Below are positions 51,607-60,275 of a stretch of 64,000 nt of DNA, one piece after another. Numbering within the stretch: the first letter of the stretch is position 1; the number at the start of each line of letters is the position of its first letter. Made by a program: the position numbers and the translations under genes. A model generated the notes under the pieces. It had not been told where the DNA came from, ran no database searches, and was given only the letters and a program-made list of their open reading frames with translations. Source of the DNA: Actinomycetes bacterium (GTDB lineage: Bacteria; Actinomycetota; Actinomycetes; Actinomycetales; Dermatophilaceae); assembly GCA_023420415.1 (NCBI GenBank), contig JAEZWF010000023.1:124001-188000 (forward strand), read 5' to 3'.

Positions 51607-52758
51607 TCAGCGGATGCGGTCACCGGTGTCGGCGTCGAACAGGTAGACCCGGGCGGGCGGCGCGGAGAAGTGGATCCCGTCACCGGGGCGGTAGGTCTCC
51701 TCCGCCGCCGTCTGGACCACGAGGGTGTCCTCCAGCCCCGGCACCCGGACCGTCGCGAGGCCGTGCTCGAGGAGGTCCTCGAAGACCACCACCTCACCGT
51801 GCAGCCCGGCGCCGTCGGCCGGAGCACCGGGCCGGTCACTGCCCGCGACGACGCAGTCCTGCGGGCGCAGGCCCACGACGACCTTGGCGCTGTCGGGGGC
51901 GTCGACCACAGCCGGGACCACGGTCGCGTCCCCCACGCGAACGGTGACCTGCCCGTCGACCCGACGCACCACACCGGGGAAGAGGTTGATGCTGGGCTCA
52001 CCCACGAAGTCCGCCACGAACTGGTTGGCAGGGTCGTCGAAGATCTCGTCCGGCGTGCCGAACTGCTGGATCACTCCCTTGTCCATCACCGCCATCCGGT
52101 CGGACAGGCTCAGCGCCTCGAGCTGGTCGTGGGTGACGACGATCGTGGTGTAACCGAACTCGCGCTGCAGCAGCTTGAGCTCGCGGCGCACCCGTTGGCG
52201 GGCCGAGGCGTCCAAGTGGCCCAAGGGCTCGTCCAGCAACAGCACGGGGGGCTTGCGGACCAGCGCCCGGGCGAGCGCGACGCGCTGCTTCTGGCCGGAG
52301 GACAGGCTGGCCGGCCGGAGGGGCAGCAGCTCCTCCATCTCGAGTCGGCGCGCGATCTCGGCGACCTGCTGGTCCGCACCGGCCACCTTGCGGGCCTTGA
52401 GGCCGTAGGCGAGGTTCTCCCGCACGTCCAGTGGCGGGTAGAGCGCGTAGCTCTCGAAGCCAACCCCGACGTTGCGCTTGCCGGGTGGCAGGTCGTTGAT
52501 GCGCGTGTCCCCGATGAGGATGTCACCGGACGTCACGGTCTCGAGCCCCGCGATCATCCGCAACGTGGTGGTCTTGCCACAGCCGGAGGGGCCGAGCAGC
52601 GAGATCAGCTCACCGGGCTTGATGTCCATGTCGAGGCCCTTGACCGCCTCGAAGCTCTCCCGGCCGCGGCTGGCGTAGGTCTTGCGAACAGCGGCGAGGG
52701 TCAACGCCTGTGGCTCCGTGGCAGTCACGGTCGTCGCGGTGGTCGTCGCGGTGGTCAT
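51607..52758 (-). CDS. CUT1-type ABC transporter ATP-binding protein (first of two)
   Basis: A 383-residue ATPase of the sugar/polyol importer group (MalK/UgpC/GlpT-like). Walker A GPSGCGKTTTLRMIAG, signature LSSGQKQRVALARAL, Walker B PVLLLDEPLGHLDASARQ and H-loop VTHDQLEALSLSDRM are present, with the C-terminal TOBE domain (VVVGLRPQDCVVAG). The Q-loop reads VGFESYALYPPL, so the usual Gln is Glu. An unusual threonine-rich start (TTATTTATTVTATE) precedes the domain. ATG at 52758 overlaps the upstream stop as ATGA. Confidence 0.93.
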   Translation of the reverse strand: MTTATTTATTVTATEPQALTLAAVRKTYASRGRESFEAVKGLDMDIKPGELISLLGPSGCGKTTTLRMIAGLETVTSGDILIGDTRINDLPPGKRNVGVGFESYALYPPLDVRENLAYGLKARKVAGADQQVAEIARRLEMEELLPLRPASLSSGQKQRVALARALVRKPPVLLLDEPLGHLDASARQRVRRELKLLQREFGYTTIVVTHDQLEALSLSDRMAVMDKGVIQQFGTPDEIFDDPANQFVADFVGEPSINLFPGVVRRVDGQVTVRVGDATVVPAVVDAPDSAKVVVGLRPQDCVVAGSDRPGAPADGAGLHGEVVVFEDLLEHGLATVRVPGLEDTLVVQTAAEETYRPGDGIHFSAPPARVYLFDADTGDRIR

Positions 52759-53903
52759 CGCGCCTCCTCAGGCATCGCGGCGGCGACCCGGCCGGTGGCC
52801 GAGCCGATCCGCGCCGTGTGTTCGCCCTCGCCACCCGCAGCGAAGACGTGGACGTTGGGCAGGTGCACCTGCACCGTGACCTGTTCTCCTTCGGCAGGGG
52901 CGTGGTCGCTGTCCTCGACGACGATCAGGTGGTCGTCGCCCACGAGGATGTCGAGCTCCACCTGGCGCCCGAGTCTCTCCGCAAGGACGACCCGCCCCGG
53001 CACGCGCAGCCAGTCGTCGCTGCTCCGGTGCCCACGGTCCACCTCGAGCTCGCTGGGCCGCAGCCCGAGGCGTACCTTCTGTCCGGCCGTGAGGTCGAGG
53101 TCACGCGGCACCGGAAAACGTCCCGCCCCACCCGCAAACCTGACCTCACCGTCCTCGACGTCACCGTCGAGCAGGTTCATCTCCGGCTGGCCCATCGACC
53201 GCGCCACGAACGTGTCGACCGGGCTGCGCCAGACCTCCTCGGGCGTGCCCACCTGGACGAACCGCCCCGCACGCAGCACGGCCACCCGGTCACCGAGGGC
53301 GAGCGCCTCCTGGTAGTCGTGGGTCACGTACACCGTGGTCGTGCTGGAGGTCTGCGCGATCTGCTTGAGCTCAGCCCGCATCGACGCCCGCAGCTTGGCG
53401 TCGAGGTGCGACAGCGGCTCGTCGAGCAGGTAGATGTCGGCAGGGCGGACGAGGACCCGGCCGAGGGCTGTCCGCTGCCGCTGGCCGTTGGACAGCTCCC
53501 TGGGGAAGCGGGCCAGCAGGTGGTTGATGCCCAGGGTCGTCGTGACCAGGTCGATGCGACGACGACGCTCGTCCGCGGCATACTCACCCGTCCGGCCCGA
53601 CCGAAGCGGCGAGGCGAGGTTCTGCTCGACGGTGCGCTGCGGATAGAGGGCGTAGCTCTCGAACGCCATCGCGACGTTGCGGTGGTAGGGCTCGACGCCG
53701 GTCATGTCACGGCCGGCGATCTCCACCGTGCCCTCGTCGATCTCGACGAGTCCCGCGATGCTCTTCAACGTCGTCGTCTTGCCCGCACCGGAGGGGCCGA
53801 GGATGACGAAGAACTCACCGTCCGACACGTCCAGGTCGATGCCGTCGACGGCCTTCACATCGCCGTACGACGTGCGGATTCCCTTGAGGGACAACGTACC
53901 CAT
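52755..53903 (-). CDS. CUT1-type ABC transporter ATP-binding protein (second of two)
   Basis: A 382-residue ATPase with Walker A GPSGAGKTTTLKSIAG, signature LSNGQRQRTALGRVLVR, Walker B DIYLLDEPLSHLDAKLRA, H-loop VTHDYQEALALGDRV and a TOBE domain (LGLRPSELEVDRG). The Q-loop MAFESYALYPQRT again has Glu for Gln. Two distinct ATPases beside two permeases are typical of GlpSTPQV-like glycerol/polyol importers. ATG at 53903 shares one base with the permease stop. Confidence 0.93.
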   Translation of the reverse strand: MGTLSLKGIRTSYGDVKAVDGIDLDVSDGEFFVILGPSGAGKTTTLKSIAGLVEIDEGTVEIAGRDMTGVEPYHRNVAMAFESYALYPQRTVEQNLASPLRSGRTGEYAADERRRRIDLVTTTLGINHLLARFPRELSNGQRQRTALGRVLVRPADIYLLDEPLSHLDAKLRASMRAELKQIAQTSSTTTVYVTHDYQEALALGDRVAVLRAGRFVQVGTPEEVWRSPVDTFVARSMGQPEMNLLDGDVEDGEVRFAGGAGRFPVPRDLDLTAGQKVRLGLRPSELEVDRGHRSSDDWLRVPGRVVLAERLGRQVELDILVGDDHLIVVEDSDHAPAEGEQVTVQVHLPNVHVFAAGGEGEHTARIGSATGRVAAAMPEEAR

Positions 53904-54769
53904 CAGCCCTTCACCGCCCCGAACGAGAGGCCTTGCACCAGGTAGCGCTGAATGGTCAGCGCCAGGACCAGCGGTGGCAGCGCGCCGATGAGCGCTGCGG
54001 CCGCCGTGAGGTTGTAGTACGCCTGGCCGCCGCCACCGAGGTACTTGGTGATCGCCACGGTCACCGTCGACGCCGACGTGTCGGCGAGGATGAGCGGGAA
54101 GACGTAGTTGTTCCAGGCGAAGATGAACGCGAGCAGCGCCGCCGCCGCGATGCCCGGGCGAACGAGCGGCAGCGCGACCATGAGGAACGCACGCCGTCGC
54201 GTGTAGCCGTCGAGGAGTGCCGCCTGCTCGAGGTCCTCGGGCAGGTCTTGGAAGTAGGAGCGCAGGATCCACACGACCAGCGGCATCGTCACCAGCTGCA
54301 GCACCCAGATCATGCCGACCTTGGTGTCGAACAGCCCGACCTGGTTGTAGATGACGAACAGCGGCACGATCACCATGAGCTCCGGCGCGAACCGGAAGGA
54401 CAGCATGTTGAACATGAGGTCCTCCGACCCGCGGAACTTCCACCGGCCCGCCGCGTATGCCGCGGGGATGCCGATGACGAGCGAGACCAGCACCGCGCCG
54501 CCGCAGTTGATGACACTGGTGAGCAGCGCGGTCTTGAAGTCGACCGACGTCAGCTGGGTGCCACGGTCGCTCAGGACCGTGCCGAAGTTCTCGACGGTCG
54601 GTGAGAACGCGAAGTAGGTGCTCGTCTGCTGGGCGTCGTTCTTCAGTGCCAGCAACACCATCCACAGGATCGGGAAGAGCGCGAACGCGAACCACGCGAG
54701 GATGCCGACGTCCGCCAGCACCGATCCGGTGGTGAACCGCTTCTGCCCGGGCATGAGCTCCTTGGCCAT
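53903..54769 (-). CDS. CUT1-type polyol ABC transporter permease
   Basis: A 288-residue six-helix permease. The EAA loop EQAALLDGYTRRRAFLMVAL with LVRPG lies near residue 190. It starts MAKELMPGQKRFTTGSVLAD. ATG at 54769 is one base after the preceding permease stop; the upstream extension to 54817 is not used. Its stop overlaps the ATPase start. Confidence 0.93.
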   Translation of the reverse strand: MAKELMPGQKRFTTGSVLADVGILAWFAFALFPILWMVLLALKNDAQQTSTYFAFSPTVENFGTVLSDRGTQLTSVDFKTALLTSVINCGGAVLVSLVIGIPAAYAAGRWKFRGSEDLMFNMLSFRFAPELMVIVPLFVIYNQVGLFDTKVGMIWVLQLVTMPLVVWILRSYFQDLPEDLEQAALLDGYTRRRAFLMVALPLVRPGIAAAALLAFIFAWNNYVFPLILADTSASTVTVAITKYLGGGGQAYYNLTAAAALIGALPPLVLALTIQRYLVQGLSFGAVKG

Positions 54770-54770
54770 G

Positions 54771-55706
54771 TCAGTCCTCCGCTCCGGCTGCGCGCCGCTG
54801 GGCCTTGCCCAGGACACTGACGAGGTATCGGGCCGTGATGAAGACCAGAATCCACAGCAGGAACATGTAGGTGCTCCCTCGGGAGAAGTTCTGGAAGGTG
54901 ATGGAGTCCTCGTAGGCGCCGATCTGCAGCGTGCGCGTGGCCAGGCCCGGCCCGCCAGCAGTGAGGACGTAGATGAGGTCGAACGCCTTGAGGCAGTCCA
55001 TGAAGCGGAAGATGACGGCCACGAGGATGTAGGGCCACATCATCGGCAGCTGGAGCCTGCGGAAGGTGTAGAACCAGGACGCCCCGTCGACCTGCGACGC
55101 CTCGAACGGCTCCTTGGGAAGGGAGCGGATGCCGGCCAGCACGAGGATCGCGACGAAGGGCGTGTAGATCCAGGCGTCGACGAGGATCGAGGACCACAGG
55201 GCGGCGTCCTTGCTCAGCCAGTCGAACGTGCCGAGCCCGAACACGTGGTTGAGGACACCGAACTGAGGGTTGAACATGAGCTTCCAGATCGTGCCCGCGA
55301 TGACGGGCGCGATCATGAGGGGCAGGATCAGGACCTTCTCGAAGATGCCCCCGATCTTGCTGGCCCGGTTGAGCAGCAACGCGATTCCGACACCGAGCAC
55401 GGTCTCGAGCGCAGTGGCCACCACGGCGAACACGGCCGTGACCCGGACGCTGGTCCAGAACTGCGGGTCGGACAGGACGCTGCGGTAGTTGGCGAACCAC
55501 ACCACGTGTGGGTCGGGGTTGGCTGCCGTGTAGTTGAGGATCGAGTAGTAGGCGCCCAGGACGAACGGGTAGAGTATGCCGATGACGACCAGGACCGCGG
55601 GCAGCGCCAGGATGTAGGGCCGGAGCTGGCGGCGCCGCTCGGGCACCCGGGGTGGCGCACCGTCGCGCTGATTGGTCGCTGGTGCCGACGTCATGGTCGC
55701 GCTCAT
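54771..55706 (-). CDS. CUT1-type polyol ABC transporter permease
   Basis: A 311-residue six-helix permease, the partner of the next gene. The hydrophilic start (MSATMTSAPATNQRDG) leads to ILALPAVLVVIGILYPFVLG, and the EAA loop FEASQVDGASWFYTFRRLQL is near residue 200. ATG at 55706 overlaps the binding-protein stop as ATGA; ATG at 55694 is a weaker alternative. Confidence 0.93.
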   Translation of the reverse strand: MSATMTSAPATNQRDGAPPRVPERRRQLRPYILALPAVLVVIGILYPFVLGAYYSILNYTAANPDPHVVWFANYRSVLSDPQFWTSVRVTAVFAVVATALETVLGVGIALLLNRASKIGGIFEKVLILPLMIAPVIAGTIWKLMFNPQFGVLNHVFGLGTFDWLSKDAALWSSILVDAWIYTPFVAILVLAGIRSLPKEPFEASQVDGASWFYTFRRLQLPMMWPYILVAVIFRFMDCLKAFDLIYVLTAGGPGLATRTLQIGAYEDSITFQNFSRGSTYMFLLWILVFITARYLVSVLGKAQRRAAGAED

Positions 55707-57121
55707 GCCACATTCACCTTTGCTTCAGCCGACTTGGCGTACGACCGCAGCCGCTTGTCGGCGTCGTCGCCTCCGTAGATGTCCTGCAGTGCCACGGCCC
55801 AGTCCTGCGTCGTCTGGAAGAACGACGTCTGCGGAGTGAACTGGATCTTGGACTCACCCACGACCCGCTCGAAGGTGTCGAGGTAGCCGGGGAACTCACC
55901 GAGGGTCTGCTTGAAGGCGCCGTCGAAGACGGACTTGCGCGTCGGGTCCGCGAATGCGCCACGGACGGCCTTGGACATCGCCTCCTTGCCCGTGGCCCAC
56001 TGGATGAACAGCCACGCGGCCTGCTTGCGCTGCGACGCGGCATTCATCGCCAGCGACCAGGTCCACAGGTTGGTCTTGTAGTTGCCGTCCGGGCCGGCCG
56101 GGCCCGGGTGCCAGGCCAGGTTGCCTGCCTCCTTGCTCGCACCCGGCTTGTTCTTCGGGTAGGTCGCGGAGTCGGCGTCGTAGCACATCATCGCGTTGCC
56201 GTTGCCGAGGTCGCGGGTGCAGTCGGGGTACTCGTAGGTCGTCCACGACGCTGGCCCGGCATCCCGGGCCAGCTCGACCCACTCGCGCTGGAACCGGATG
56301 GCATCGTCGGTGGCCATCTCGGCGACGAGCTGGTCGCCGTCGAGCCGGTAGTCGACACCCCCCATGCGGGAGTACTGCGTGATGAACCCCGGGTGGATCG
56401 TCGCCCACGACTTGGACCCGCGGAACGCGACACCGTAGCGACCGGCGCTGCGGTCGGTGAGGTCGCGGGCCAGCTGCTGGAAGTCCTCCCAGGTGTCCGC
56501 AGGCTTGATGCCGCGGGAGTCGAAGTAGGCCTTGTTGTAGCAGACCACGTTGTTCTCGAAGCCCCACGGAATGGCCCACTGGCCGCCGCTGCCGAGCGGG
56601 CTTCCGACCTTGAAGTCCCAGCTCGTCGAGGTGCGCAGGCCCTCGTAGATGTCCTCGAAGTCGTACTCGTCACTGGTCGCTGCGGAGTTCTCGATCCATG
56701 GCTTGAGGTCCTCCATCCAGCCCGGCGGGCCGTACTGCCAGATGAAGTACGCACCCGTCATGAACACGTCGTGCGACCCCGAGCCGCCGGCGAGCTCGGT
56801 GTTGAGCTTGGTGAAGTACGCACCCTCCGGCACGAGGTCGGCGACGACCTCGATGCCGGTGAGCTCGGTGAACTCCTTGAGCAGCGGCTGGAAGCTCTGC
56901 TGGTAGGGGTGCGGGGTCTGCAGGATGCGGACTGTCTGCCCCTTGGCGGCCTTCCAGTCGAAAGAGCCGGTCACGGCGGAGGCACCGTTGGGGTGGCGCT
57001 CCCCGCCGCCGACGCCGCAGGCCGCCAGCCCGGGTAGGAGGGTCGCGCCGAGACCCGCCAGACCCGCTGCCTTGAGCACGTCCCGGCGGGACCAGCCTGG
57101 CTGCTGCGAGCGGCTGGTCAT
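55703..57121 (-). CDS. Tat-exported polyol ABC transporter substrate-binding lipoprotein
   Basis: A 472-residue binding protein of the CUT1 (family 1) type. The N-terminus has a twin-arginine signal SRRDVLKAAGLAGLGATLLP and lipobox LAAC (GLAACGVGG), so it should be exported folded and lipid-anchored. The mature part has TVRILQTPHPYQQSFQPLLK, FTELTGIEVVADLVPEGAYF, GPPGWMEDLKPWIEN and WAIPWGFENNVVCYNKAYFD. ATG at 57121 overlaps the dehydrogenase stop as ATGA. The ligand cannot be read off the sequence; the neighbours suggest a tetritol or related polyol. Confidence 0.93.
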   Translation of the reverse strand: MTSRSQQPGWSRRDVLKAAGLAGLGATLLPGLAACGVGGGERHPNGASAVTGSFDWKAAKGQTVRILQTPHPYQQSFQPLLKEFTELTGIEVVADLVPEGAYFTKLNTELAGGSGSHDVFMTGAYFIWQYGPPGWMEDLKPWIENSAATSDEYDFEDIYEGLRTSTSWDFKVGSPLGSGGQWAIPWGFENNVVCYNKAYFDSRGIKPADTWEDFQQLARDLTDRSAGRYGVAFRGSKSWATIHPGFITQYSRMGGVDYRLDGDQLVAEMATDDAIRFQREWVELARDAGPASWTTYEYPDCTRDLGNGNAMMCYDADSATYPKNKPGASKEAGNLAWHPGPAGPDGNYKTNLWTWSLAMNAASQRKQAAWLFIQWATGKEAMSKAVRGAFADPTRKSVFDGAFKQTLGEFPGYLDTFERVVGESKIQFTPQTSFFQTTQDWAVALQDIYGGDDADKRLRSYAKSAEAKVNVA

Positions 57122-58305
57122 GCCGCGTCCCCGGCCGGGTCATTGCGCACCGTGGTGTCGCCGTTCGGGAGGAGGCTGACCTTGATCGACTCCCTGCCCG
57201 ACGCCACCAGGTCCAGCCCCTTCTGGAACTCCGACAGCGGCAGCTGGTGGGTGACGATCTCGTCCATCGGGAGCTTTCCCTGCTCGATGAGGCGGATCGC
57301 CGCCGGCCAGCAGTTCGGACCCAGGTGGGCGCCCAGGACGTCGAGCTCCTTGTCGTCGCTGATGATGCTCCAGTCGACGCTGACGTCGTCCTTGAAGACG
57401 GAGTACTCGACGAACCGGCCGAGCTTGCGCAGCAGATTGAGGCCCTGCGGCACCGCGGACGGGTGGCCGGTGCCCTCCAGGTAGACGTCGGCGCCGTAGC
57501 CGTCGGTCAGCTCCATGATGCGCGCGACCGCGTCCTCCTCGGCGATGTTGATCGCCATGGTGGCGCCGGTCTTGAGGGCCAGCTCGAGCTTGCGCGGGTC
57601 CATGTCGAGGGCGATGACCTCGGCCGGGTTCTTCGCGGCCGCACCGGCGATCATGCCGAGCCCGATCGGCCCGGCGCCGGCGACCACAACCACGTCGGCG
57701 AAGGTGATCTGGGCTCGCTCGACCGCGTGGAGGGCACAGGACAGGGGCTCGGCGAATGCCGCGTGCGCGGCCGGGATGGAGCCGTCGATCTTGTGCACGA
57801 GCGACGCCGTCGAGAGCACCATGTACTGCTCCATGCCGCCGGGGTTGGCGCGCTTGAAGCCGTACATGTCGTGCACCTGGCACATGTGGTAGTTGCCGGT
57901 CGTGCAGTAGCGACACTCCCAGCAGGGCACGATCTGCTCGACCACGACGCGGTCACCGACGTCGATGCCCCAGTGCTCGCGAGCCTCGTCGTCGAGCTGC
58001 ACCACGCGACCGCAGATCTCGTGGCCGGGCACGACCTCGGTCTCGGACCAGGCGGGGCGGTTCTCGTCACCCCAGAACTTGGCGGCGCCGTGGTAGTTCT
58101 TCAGGTCGCTGGCGCAGATCCCCACGGCCTCGACCTCGAGGAGCACCTCGCCCTTGCCGGGCGTCGGGACCGGCAGCGTCTCGAAGGTGTAGTTCTCCGG
58201 GCCGTGGTTGACCACCGCCTCCATCGTCTCCGGCAGCTGCGGGGGGCCGCCTGCCTCGTTGCCGCCCGACCGGGCCGTGGGCCCAGGCTTCGTCGTCTCG
58301 GTCAC
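57118..58305 (-). CDS. eltD: Zinc-dependent dehydrogenase, EltD-like erythritol/L-threitol dehydrogenase
   Basis: A 395-residue medium-chain alcohol dehydrogenase. The catalytic zinc region is GICASDLKNYHGAAKFWGDE and PGHEICGR, the structural zinc is bound by the Cys set in CWECRYCTTGNYHMC, and the NAD site is VVVAGAGPIGLGMIAGAAA. Two stretches, YHGAAKFWGDENRPAW and SIISDDKELDVLGAHLGP, match what I recall of M. smegmatis EltD, which oxidises erythritol and L-threitol. GTG at 58305 has a textbook GGAGGT four bases before it; MEAVVNHG inside the frame marks the conserved start, so the first 28 residues are an extension. First gene of the operon. Confidence 0.87.
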   Translation of the reverse strand: MTETTKPGPTARSGGNEAGGPPQLPETMEAVVNHGPENYTFETLPVPTPGKGEVLLEVEAVGICASDLKNYHGAAKFWGDENRPAWSETEVVPGHEICGRVVQLDDEAREHWGIDVGDRVVVEQIVPCWECRYCTTGNYHMCQVHDMYGFKRANPGGMEQYMVLSTASLVHKIDGSIPAAHAAFAEPLSCALHAVERAQITFADVVVVAGAGPIGLGMIAGAAAKNPAEVIALDMDPRKLELALKTGATMAINIAEEDAVARIMELTDGYGADVYLEGTGHPSAVPQGLNLLRKLGRFVEYSVFKDDVSVDWSIISDDKELDVLGAHLGPNCWPAAIRLIEQGKLPMDEIVTHQLPLSEFQKGLDLVASGRESIKVSLLPNGDTTVRNDPAGDAA

Positions 58306-58364
58306 GGGGACCTCCGTTGGTCCAGGGGCGCCACCTCGCACCCATGCGGTCTCTGCCAACAAGC

Positions 58365-58438
58365 AGAGTAGGAGGGTGATGAACATCTGTCCAGCACTAA
58401 TGTTCAACAGGTGAGAATCTGTGCACGAGGTGCATAAT
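58365..58438. promoter_or_regulatory. Polyol operon promoter with SorC-type dyads
   Basis: For the operon (minus strand), -35 TGGACA (58393-58388) and -10 TACTCT (58370-58365) are 17 bp apart. The dyad TGAACAT (58380-58386) and ATGTTCA (58400-58406), with 20 bp between starts, straddles the -35. On the sorC side the palindrome TGCACGAGGTGCA (58422-58434) overlaps the -10-like CATAAT at 58433-58438. The SorC protein encoded next door is the likely ligand. Confidence 0.6.
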
Positions 58439-58497
58439 GAGCAACGCATCCACCCTCGACCCACAGGGGTGACATCGGCGCCAGGAAGCGAATCCCT

Positions 58498-59487
58498 ATG
58501 AGCCACAATCCAATTGACGCCTCCGAATCGGGTCATTCACGCTTCTCGCCGGACCTCCTCTACCGCGCGGCGCGGCTCTACTACCTGGAGAACGCGACGC
58601 AAGCCGAGGTTGCGACCGCCTTGGGCACCAGCCGACCGACGGTGAGCCGTCTGCTGGCAGAGGCACGGTCGAGCGGCATGGTGCACATCGAGGTCCGCGA
58701 ACCGGGCACGTCCGCCACGAGCGACCTCGAGGCAGGTCTCGTCGAGCGTCTGGGACTCGATGCCGCCTTCGTGACGCCCAGCGCGCAGGGTATGCCGCTC
58801 GGAAGTGCGCTCGGCCCGGGTGTTGCAGCCGCGCTCGAACGCGCCAACCTGCAGCCGGGGGACGCGCTCCTCGTCTCATCGGGGCAGTCGACCCACGCCG
58901 TCTCCCAGCAACCGCTGCCCGCGCTGCCGGGTGTCCTGCTGGCGCCCACGGTCGGCGGCGTGGACGAGCCGGAGGAGTACTACCAGACCAACGAGATCAC
59001 CCGAAGCCTGGCCGTCCGCCTGCACGGCTCTCCCGTCTTCCTCTACGCACCCGCCATGCCCAGCGAGGTGTTGTACCCCGTGCTCATGTCCGACTCGCTG
59101 ATCAAGCGAGTCACCACCGTGTGGCGCACGGCGAAGGCCGCCCTGCTCGGCATCGGCGCACCGCCCCGGTCGCGCTCCTCGCTTCCGTCCTTCCTGCCCC
59201 GCGACCTGCCCGCCCTGGACAACGCCATCGGCGACATCTGCGCCCGGCCCTTCGACTCGCGCGGCAAGCCGGTGCGGTTCCCGGGCATGGACCGGCTCGT
59301 CGCCATGGAGCTCTCGGCGTTGCGGCGCGTCCCCCACACCATCGGGGTCGCGGTCGGCGCGGCCAAGGTGCCCGCCATCCGGGTGGCCGCACGCAGCGGC
59401 TACATCAACACCCTCGTCACCGACACCCCGACGGCGCGCCAGCTCCTGGCCTCGGTGGCGAACGACACGAAGGAGCGGGTCCGTTGA
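58498..59487 (+). CDS. SorC-family transcriptional regulator of the polyol operon
   Basis: A 329-residue regulator of the SorC/DeoR-like group. The N-terminal helix-turn-helix is YYLENATQAEVATALGTSRP followed by TVSRLLAEARSSGMV. The sugar-phosphate-binding domain (residues 75-320) contains GDALLVSSGQSTHAV and LLAPTVGGVDEPEEYYQTN. Relatives respond to phosphorylated sugars or polyols. ATG at 58498 has AGGAAG upstream. The gene is divergent from the eight-gene operon and ends in a TTGA overlap with the SDR gene. Confidence 0.9.
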   Translation: MSHNPIDASESGHSRFSPDLLYRAARLYYLENATQAEVATALGTSRPTVSRLLAEARSSGMVHIEVREPGTSATSDLEAGLVERLGLDAAFVTPSAQGMPLGSALGPGVAAALERANLQPGDALLVSSGQSTHAVSQQPLPALPGVLLAPTVGGVDEPEEYYQTNEITRSLAVRLHGSPVFLYAPAMPSEVLYPVLMSDSLIKRVTTVWRTAKAALLGIGAPPRSRSSLPSFLPRDLPALDNAIGDICARPFDSRGKPVRFPGMDRLVAMELSALRRVPHTIGVAVGAAKVPAIRVAARSGYINTLVTDTPTARQLLASVANDTKERVR

Positions 59488-60242
59488 CCCAGACACTGTC
59501 GACGACACGAGCCCTCGTCACCGGGGCGAGCAAGGGAATCGGAGCGGCGATCGCGGACGCCCTGGCCGCCGAAGGCGCGTCCCTGGTCCTGTCCGCCCGC
59601 GACGAGCAGGCACTCGAAACTCTTGCCGCGCGGTTGCGTGAGGAGTACGGCGCCGAGGTGCGCTGCCTGCCAGTCGACCTCACCGACCCCACAGCACCGG
59701 AGCGGCTGGCGGAGGAGTCGTGGGCGACCTTCGACGGCCTCGACCTGCTGGTCAACAACGCCGGGCGGTCCATCACCGGGCCGGCGGCAAAGGTGACCCG
59801 CGAAGACTGGGACGCGGTCATGACGGTCAACCTGCACGCGCCGGCCATGCTCGCCGCCGACGTGGGTGGCCGCATGGCCGAGGCGGGCGGTGGACGCATC
59901 GTCACGATCGGCTCCGCTGCCGCCCTCCGCGCGCTGCCGGAGCACTACGCCTACTGCGCCAGCAAGGCCGCGCTCGTCATGGCGACGCGGGTCCTCGCAC
60001 TCGAGCTCGGACCCCGCGGGGTGCGCGCCAACAGCGTCTGCCCGACGGTGGTGCTCACGGAGATGGGCACCCAGGTCTGGGGCGACGAGGCCAAGTCGGC
60101 TCCGATGCTCGCGCGGATCCCGGCGGGTCACTTCGCCCAGCCGCACGACGTCGCCTCGGCCGTGGTCTACCTGGCCTCCCCCGGTGCCGACATGGTCAAC
60201 GGCACCGAGCTCGTCCTCGACGGGGGCTACCTCGCGACCTGA
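59484..60242 (+). CDS. SDR dehydrogenase, candidate tetritol (D-threitol-type) dehydrogenase
   Basis: A 252-residue classical short-chain dehydrogenase. Cofactor motif VTGASKGIGAAIADAL near residue 10, NNAGRSITGPA near 88, catalytic Ser in VTIGSAAALRALPEHYAYCA with Tyr and Lys in YCASKAALV near 155, and the C-terminal VNGTELVLDGGY. TTG at 59484 overlaps the sorC stop as TTGA and has AAGGAG eight bases upstream. In M. smegmatis, D-threitol is oxidised by an SDR next to an erythrulose kinase, so a polyol role is plausible but unproven. Confidence 0.85.
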   Translation: MTQTLSTTRALVTGASKGIGAAIADALAAEGASLVLSARDEQALETLAARLREEYGAEVRCLPVDLTDPTAPERLAEESWATFDGLDLLVNNAGRSITGPAAKVTREDWDAVMTVNLHAPAMLAADVGGRMAEAGGGRIVTIGSAAALRALPEHYAYCASKAALVMATRVLALELGPRGVRANSVCPTVVLTEMGTQVWGDEAKSAPMLARIPAGHFAQPHDVASAVVYLASPGADMVNGTELVLDGGYLAT

Positions 60243-60275
60243 CGCCGCTCGGTCCGCGGCTCGGTCCGCCGCGGC

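Noticed and set aside
58422..58434. A LexA or similar SOS box in the SorC intergenic region
   Set aside because: TGCACGAGGTGCA is a symmetric dyad but does not match the actinobacterial SOS box (GAAC-N4-GTTC). The ATGTTCA dyad has the wrong spacing for it as well.
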